43,843 bases of DNA. It comes from Guillardia theta CCMP2712 (lineage: Eukaryota > Cryptophyceae > Pyrenomonadales > Geminigeraceae). The position numbers and the translations under genes are program-made. Positions 39,035-43,843 of this stretch are shown here, in pieces; position 1 is the first letter of the stretch, and each line of letters begins with the position of its first letter. The stretch lies in contig NW_005434560.1 in the NCBI RefSeq assembly GCF_000315625.1, positions 198,077 through 241,919 of the forward strand, written 5' to 3'. Below the pieces are notes generated by a model. That model did no database searches and was not told the DNA's origin. It saw only the letters and a list, made by a program, of their open reading frames with translations.

Positions 39035-39853
39035 ATGCATGGGCAGGCGGCCACACTGCAGGATGCCTGCGAGAGAGAAGAGGCGGACACCGAGCAAGAC
39101 GGCTTCGTCTACCCCCCACGCGCACAGATCGAGGATAAAGACAGAGGTATGGACACGGAGGAGCCGATGGATCACACATTCCAGTGGATCTCGGCGATTC
39201 AAAGCGGCTGCATCATCGTCTCCTTCGCGTTCTACACCTCACTGGCACTCTCCAGGGACGTCAGGGAGGAGAAGTACAGGAACAACATCGATTGCGTACT
39301 GCAGACCATGGAGAGCATGACGGTGGACGCAATCACAGTCCTATTCGTCCTCGCTGGCTTCTCCGACTCGCACAGGAGGTGGAACGACGGCCTAAAATGG
39401 CCGGAGATCGCGTACAGCGTCAACGCGGAGATGTACCCCCACATCGCGCTCGTCAACACCCTCCTCATGCCCTTCGGGATGGCGGTGGACGGGCTGTGGT
39501 CGAGCCCGATGACATGGGTCATCAACCTTTCATCCATCCTCTATCTACCACCGTTCCTGGAGCTAAGGCAGGACTCCCGCTACCGCCTCTTCAACGAGTC
39601 GACGGCCATCCTCATGACCCTCCTCCTCTGCAGGACGGCCTACCCGCTGGCGAGGTCAGCGATCAACAGCACCATAAACAACTTCCCCGCACACCACGAG
39701 AAGATCAACATGGCCAACGTCATATTCCAGACGGCGGTGTCCTGCATTATCACCTCGATCAATCTCCGAGACAACCAAGCCTTTCAGCACCCTCGTAACC
39801 TCACTGAACACCATCAACGAGACGCAGCAGGGCCTTGGCATCTGCCCGAATGA
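39035..39853 (+). pseudogene. multi-pass membrane protein, 3' end missing
   Basis: From the ATG at 39035 the first 65 residues are charged and disordered, followed by about six membrane segments (AIQSGCIIVSFAFYTSLALS, DAITVLFVLAGF, ALVNTLLMPFGMAVDGLW, WVINLSSILYLPPFLEL, AILMTLLLCRTAYPLA, FQTAVSCIITSINL). At about 39776 the sense changes abruptly: this frame loses its character and a different frame begins to encode a ConA-like domain. The native C-terminus is therefore missing. Frames starting in the AT-rich leader at 38879 are unlikely to be real. No family recognised. Confidence 0.6.
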
Positions 39854-40457
39854 GGCGGTGTATCAGCGAGGCACTTCCACTGTCACTGGCCAAAGGTCCG
39901 ATAGGACAGACCTTACAGGAAACCGGCAGATCATCAGCGGGACGGTGGACTCCACGGGCGCCACGACGGTGTACGCGGACGGGTCAGCTGGGACTGCTTC
40001 GGTGCTCCCCTCCCTTGTCTCTACCTCGGATGGGTACATCGAGATTGGCAGCCTGTTCGAGGGTTACATCCAGGAGCTGATCGTCCTGGGGACGGCAGTC
40101 ACAACAACGCAGCGGGAGGCGATCCACCGGTACCTCTCCAAGAAGTGGCACGTCTCGCCGCACCGGATGGACTCGAACGGGGACGGGACGTCGGACTACT
40201 GGGACCCTTCGGGGGTGCCGCCGTGCAGCGTGTGCTCGGCGGGCTCGAGCAGCGCCCTGGGGGCGTGCCAGGCCTGCCAGGCGGGGAAGTACAGCCCGTA
40301 CGGGGGGCGGTGCGACTGGTGCCCGGGCAACTCGACCTCGTACCCCGGCGCGGTGTCGATCGCCCAGTGCTCGTGCGTGCCGGGCTACTACCGGACGAGC
40401 CTGACCACGTGCGAGGCCTGCCCTGCCGGGTTCTACTGCCCTGCCGTTTGTAGCTAG
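39777..40457 (+). pseudogene. ConA/LamG-like plus Cys-rich fragment, 5' end missing
   Basis: The frame reads from about 39780 (KPFSTLVTSLNTINETQQGL) without a start codon. It matches the last part of a concanavalin-like lectin/LamG fold, including ELIVLGTAVTTTQREAIHRY and LSKKW, followed by a short hydrophilic linker (DSNGDGTSDYWDPSG) and GCC2_GCC3-like modules (CSVCSAGSSSALGACQACQA, CPAGFYC). It stops at 40457 just after GFYCPAVCS; the giant protein at 35075 also stops just after GFYC, so both may be cut or may end at the same module boundary. It is the middle of an extracellular adhesin-type protein. Confidence 0.65.
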
Positions 40458-40520
40458 GTGGTTCTTGAAAATAAAATTTATCCTCTTCCTTTTTTTGTGT
40501 CCAGGGGTTCCATCCCGTCC

Positions 40521-40527
40521 ATTTAAG
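40521..40527 (+). promoter_or_regulatory. TATA-like box of the 40552 gene
   Basis: ATTTAAG 24 nt before the ATG at 40552; the same ATTTAAG precedes the 23375 gene. Confidence 0.45.
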
Positions 40528-40551
40528 ACGCAGGGGGTTGTCTGGGAGAGG

Positions 40552-42684
40552 ATGAGGGCATGGATCACGCTTGTGTTCGCGCTCGGGTTGCTGCCCACCG
40601 GGGGCGACTGCTCCCTGTGCGTTGTAGGGTACTACGATGACGGCAACGGGGTGTGCGTCCCGTGCCCCCTGCATACCACAACGTCTGTGTTGGGAGCGAA
40701 GGGTTCGACCGCGTGCGATATGTGCGCGACAGGTTATTACAACCCAATGATGGATTACCGCGGTCCACTCGTCCAGATCATCCGGGACAAGCCGCCCTGG
40801 GGGGTGTACCTTGCCAGGGACTACAACAACGGGCAGATACCGGACGCGCAGGGGGTTCGCGCCGCCGCCACGGTGACGGGGGGCACCATCTCCCACGGGA
40901 ATGCATCGGGGAACGGAGCCAACGGGCCGGTCTCTTACGTGTCGGGAGATAGCAGCACCAGTATTCTGTTCCCTTCCGGGAGTATCCCGGACACCTTCAC
41001 GATATGTGGTGTGGCTCGTGAGACCAATGTCAACCCTGTCAATAATTTCGGCCTGGGCTTGATCTTTGTGGGTATGAACAACCCGTGGTTTCTGGGATGG
41101 TACTACAGCCTGGGGAGGGCATACTTTGGCAAGGATATGACGGACAACACGAACAAGTACAAGAACTACATGGATTGGATGGTGGTCTGCGGCACGAACG
41201 GGGGTGTCCACCCCAACAACATCAAGACGGCCATGCTGTCGGCTACCGGGTATACGATATCCAACTACGGGACGGCCGACGGTGGGAGCGGCGGCGACAC
41301 CCTTGCGATCAACGCCGGGTCCTTTTTCCCCCCCACGGGCAGCGAGTTGCTGGAACCCTTTTCTTTCCACTCCGTGTACATCTGGAACCAGACCCTGACC
41401 TCGGGTGAGATGGACAGCGTCATGAAGTATCTCCTCTATATCCTGGACGTGGGAGAGAGTGATTTAAAGTGCGATACCTGCGATTTCGGGTTTTACAACG
41501 CAGACGGCATTTGTGTGCCATGTCCAAGTGGCTTGAGTACCTCGCAGCGTAACTCCACTCTTTCTGACTGCCATTGCCCTGTTGGGCATTACCTTGATTC
41601 GAATGGTTATTGTTGGAAGTGCCCATGGGACTTTACCACCGAGACATCAAATGCTGACAATGTCACGTATTGCTTACGTAGGTATACCAGCACATCAACC
41701 AGCTATCAGGTGACATTCGATGTGGACGCCCGTATGGATGTATTGATCGTTGGGGGTGGAGGGGCTGGTGGATACTTCAATTCTCCTGTTTATATTTCGA
41801 TGTGGTCAATCTATTGGACCTATGGCGTCGGAGGTGGCGGTGCTGGTGGTATGGGGATAGGATGGCTGTTGCTAAAAAGCAATGTTGTTTACCAGATCAC
41901 GATTGGCGATGGTGGAAAGTCACAGGCATTTTCTTCTGGGACAGGGACAGGTCTAGACAGTGGATTGAGCGGTGGGGACACGACAATTATCGGGGGTGAT
42001 ATTGATGAGATAGCGTACGGCGGTGGAGGTGGTGGTGGGTTGGACTCGAGAGCTTCATGGACTGATACCCAAATCTCACAAACAGTAAAGGGAAAAGATG
42101 GTGGAAGTAGTGGGGGTTCTGCGAACAGCAAGAAATATAACAACGTGCCTGTTGTGAGTTACGTATCACCTGCTGCGACTGCTACTAAGGGGTCATCGAG
42201 GTTAACTACCCGACTTGGTGCTATGACTTACTACGGGAATAATGGAGGTGTGAGCGCAACGGATGAGGGTAGTTCTGGCGGTGGTGGCGCGTCGGAACCC
42301 GGAGAAGATGCTACCTCATCAAATCCGACGGGTCGTGCCGGTGGTAAGGGGATGCAATGGTTGGATGGTAAGTATTATGCGGGAGGTGGCAGCGGTTACA
42401 TAGATACTGCAACCCCACCAAGTTATACGTTGGGAAGTGGGGTGTCTGGCACGGGTGGGGGTGGAAGCATAGCAACCCTATCTTGTTGCCCTTGGATTGT
42501 CTTTAATCAAGATGGATTTTCGGGTACCGTCGTGTTCAAGGCCCAGGGTTGTAGTCCGGGAAGCTACATCGCCGATGCGACCAGCAATGTGTGCGTGCAG
42601 TGCAGTGCATCTTCATGTGCAAGCGATCAATATCTTCAGGGATGCCAAGGATATCATCCAGGCGCCTTTAGAAAAAACTCATAA
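40552..42684 (+). pseudogene. secreted lectin-like and Gly-rich surface protein, 3'-truncated
   Basis: The start is at 40552, giving a signal peptide (MRAWITLVFALGLLPTGG). Domains in order: a Cys-rich module (about 20-60), a ConA/LamG-like domain (about 66-300, ending TLTSGEMDSVMKYLLYIL), Cys-rich modules (about 300-370), a Gly-rich beta domain (about 390-655, opening DVLIVGGGGAGG, similar to the Gly_rich_2 type), and a final Cys-rich module. At about 42663 the frame enters repeat C, which supplies the last residues (FRKNS) and the stop. The base composition changes near 41500, the Gly-rich part being less GC-biased. It is probably a cell-surface adhesin whose C-terminus is lost. Confidence 0.72.
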
Positions 42685-43080
42685 CGTCGCGGAGCCCCAC
42701 TGCAAACATACCCCCAGATCCCCTCCCACCTTCCATCTGAGGTCATGGAGAGGCTCATTGGCCTCCATCTAGACTGATCTGATACCTCCTTGTGTCATCC
42801 GACTCATATATATACTGAGGCGGGCCCGCAGGGCCCGCCTTAGAAAAAACTCATAACGTCGGGAGCCCCACTGCAAACATACCCCCAGATCCCCTCCCAC
42901 CTTCCATCTGAGGTCATGGAGAGGCTCATTGGCCTCCATCTAGACTGATCTGATACCTCCTTGTGTCATCCGACTCATATATATACTGAGGCGGGCCCGC
43001 AGGGCCCGATTAGAAAAAACTCATAACGTCGGGAGCCCCACCGCAAACATACCCCCAGATCCCCTCCCACCTTCCATCTG
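42663..43080 (-). repeat. repeat C, inverted tandem copies, joined to satellite A
   Basis: CATCTAGACTG at 42766 and 42937, a 171-bp period. It begins at TTAGAAAAAACTCATAAC fused to the truncated adhesin gene and ends at CCATCTG (43080), directly abutting a partial satellite A monomer. Confidence 0.92.
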
Positions 43081-43831
43081 CCGTGACCCGGCTGACAGGC
43101 TCACCTGACCGGTCACGTGACACATCACGTGACCGAGACAAGACTTTTTTATATCGCAGATCCAAAAACCCATAGGACATTTCTCCCAGGGGGAAGAAAA
43201 CCTCCCTTGACCCCCCTGTTTCTCGACGGATCCTGCCGGCCGGGCCCGTCAGTAGACCGACTGCAGCCTTCAGCCCCGCCTCAGACCCCCTGGAGGCCCG
43301 CCAGGAGGCTAAGTGTCCGGAGATTGGCCGGGGGCCTGATCTCTCCGGGCGGCCGTGACCGGTCAGCGGACCGTGTCAGCAGGCCCGTGACATGTCAGCC
43401 GGCTGACAGGGGCCGTGACCCGGCTGACAGGCTCACCTGACCGGTCACGTGACACATCACGTGACCGAGACAAGACTTTTTTATATCGCAGATCCAAAAA
43501 CCCATAGGACATTTCTCCCAGGGGGAAGAAAACCTCCCTTGACCCCCCTGTTTCTCGACGGATCCTGCCGGCCGGGCCCGTCAGTAGACCGACTGCAGCC
43601 TTCAGCCCCGCCTCAGACCCCCTGGAGGCCCGCCAGGAGGCTAAGTGTCCGGAGATTGGCCGGGGGCCTGATCTCTCCGGGCGGCCGTGACCGGTCAGCG
43701 GACCGTGTCAGCAGGCCCGTGACATGTCAGCCGGCTGACAGGGGCCGTGACCCGGCTGACAGGCTCACCTGACCGGTCACGTGACACATCACGTGACCGA
43801 GACAAGACTTTTTTATATCGCAGATCCAAAA
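43081..43831 (+). repeat. satellite A, array 3
   Basis: A partial monomer (43081-43116), full 332-bp monomers at 43117 and 43449, and a partial one from 43781 to about 43831. They carry the GGGCCCGTCAG variant also found in the monomers just left of the island. The last 12 bases of the window leave the satellite. Confidence 0.95.
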
Positions 43832-43843
43832 GAGTATACTTCG

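Noticed and set aside
40445-40512. Intron from about 40445 to the CAG at 40503
   Set aside because: A pyrimidine tract and CAG look like a 3' splice site, but the downstream sequence does not continue the Cys-rich frame; it leads into a TATA-like box and a new signal peptide.
43781-43843. Telomere at the window end
   Set aside because: No short G-rich telomeric tandem repeat is present; the satellite simply stops 12 bases before the end.
1-43843. tRNA or rRNA genes
   Set aside because: I saw no cloverleaf with the usual conserved boxes and no conserved rRNA core sequence on either strand; short or unusual RNAs could be missed by eye.

Overview
This window looks like nuclear DNA of a unicellular eukaryote, most likely an alga or other protist. 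It has satellite arrays, LTR retrotransposons, a TIR transposon, secreted Cys-rich proteins, TATA-driven genes, no ribosome-binding-site logic and the standard code with all three stops. The organism cannot be named from sequence alone. A 100-N scaffold gap lies at 11143-11242.

Layout. Satellite A (332-bp monomers) fills 187-3520 and 5650-7531 and returns at 43081-43831. A 2,129-bp element with perfect 25-bp terminal inverted repeats interrupts it at 3521-5649. From 7532 to 43080 lies an island of gene-bearing segments joined by two further tandem repeats, repeat B (340 bp) and repeat C (171 bp). From left to right the island holds: a small pair of minus-strand secreted/membrane genes (8.07-9.12 kb); an AT-rich GT17 glycosyltransferase gene flanked by a 34-bp direct duplication (9.39-10.91 kb); a decayed Ty1/copia pol fragment (11.5-17.5 kb) carrying a nested, gag-only LTR element (12269-14344); a compact cluster of about 20 intronless genes (17.9-38.4 kb); and a smaller segment of three gene pieces (38.85-42.66 kb).

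The compact clusters encode mostly surface-type proteins. These are long Cys-rich (TNFR/GCC2_GCC3-like) ectodomains, a large unrecognised glycoprotein, several multi-pass membrane proteins (one DRAM/Frag1-like), ConA-like and Gly-rich ectodomains, plus small coiled-coil, acidic and zinc-ribbon-like proteins. Many genes have a TATA-like box only about 23-50 nt before the ATG, which implies near-leaderless mRNAs. Neighbouring genes often touch or overlap. This architecture resembles a large DNA virus, but no capsid, polymerase, packaging or primase hallmark is visible here, so viral origin is only a hypothesis.

The most striking property is mosaicism. Genes in the middle of each segment are complete, while genes at segment edges are cut off, either at the repeats (about 8085, 17921, 38427 and 42663) or directly against another cut gene (about 30.50, 33.87 and 39.78 kb). 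The flanking repeats resume nearly in phase across the inserts. The simplest reading is that fragments of a compact, possibly viral, genome were captured into tandem repeats. A subtelomeric-style archive of surface-protein gene pieces, or an assembly artefact, remain alternatives.
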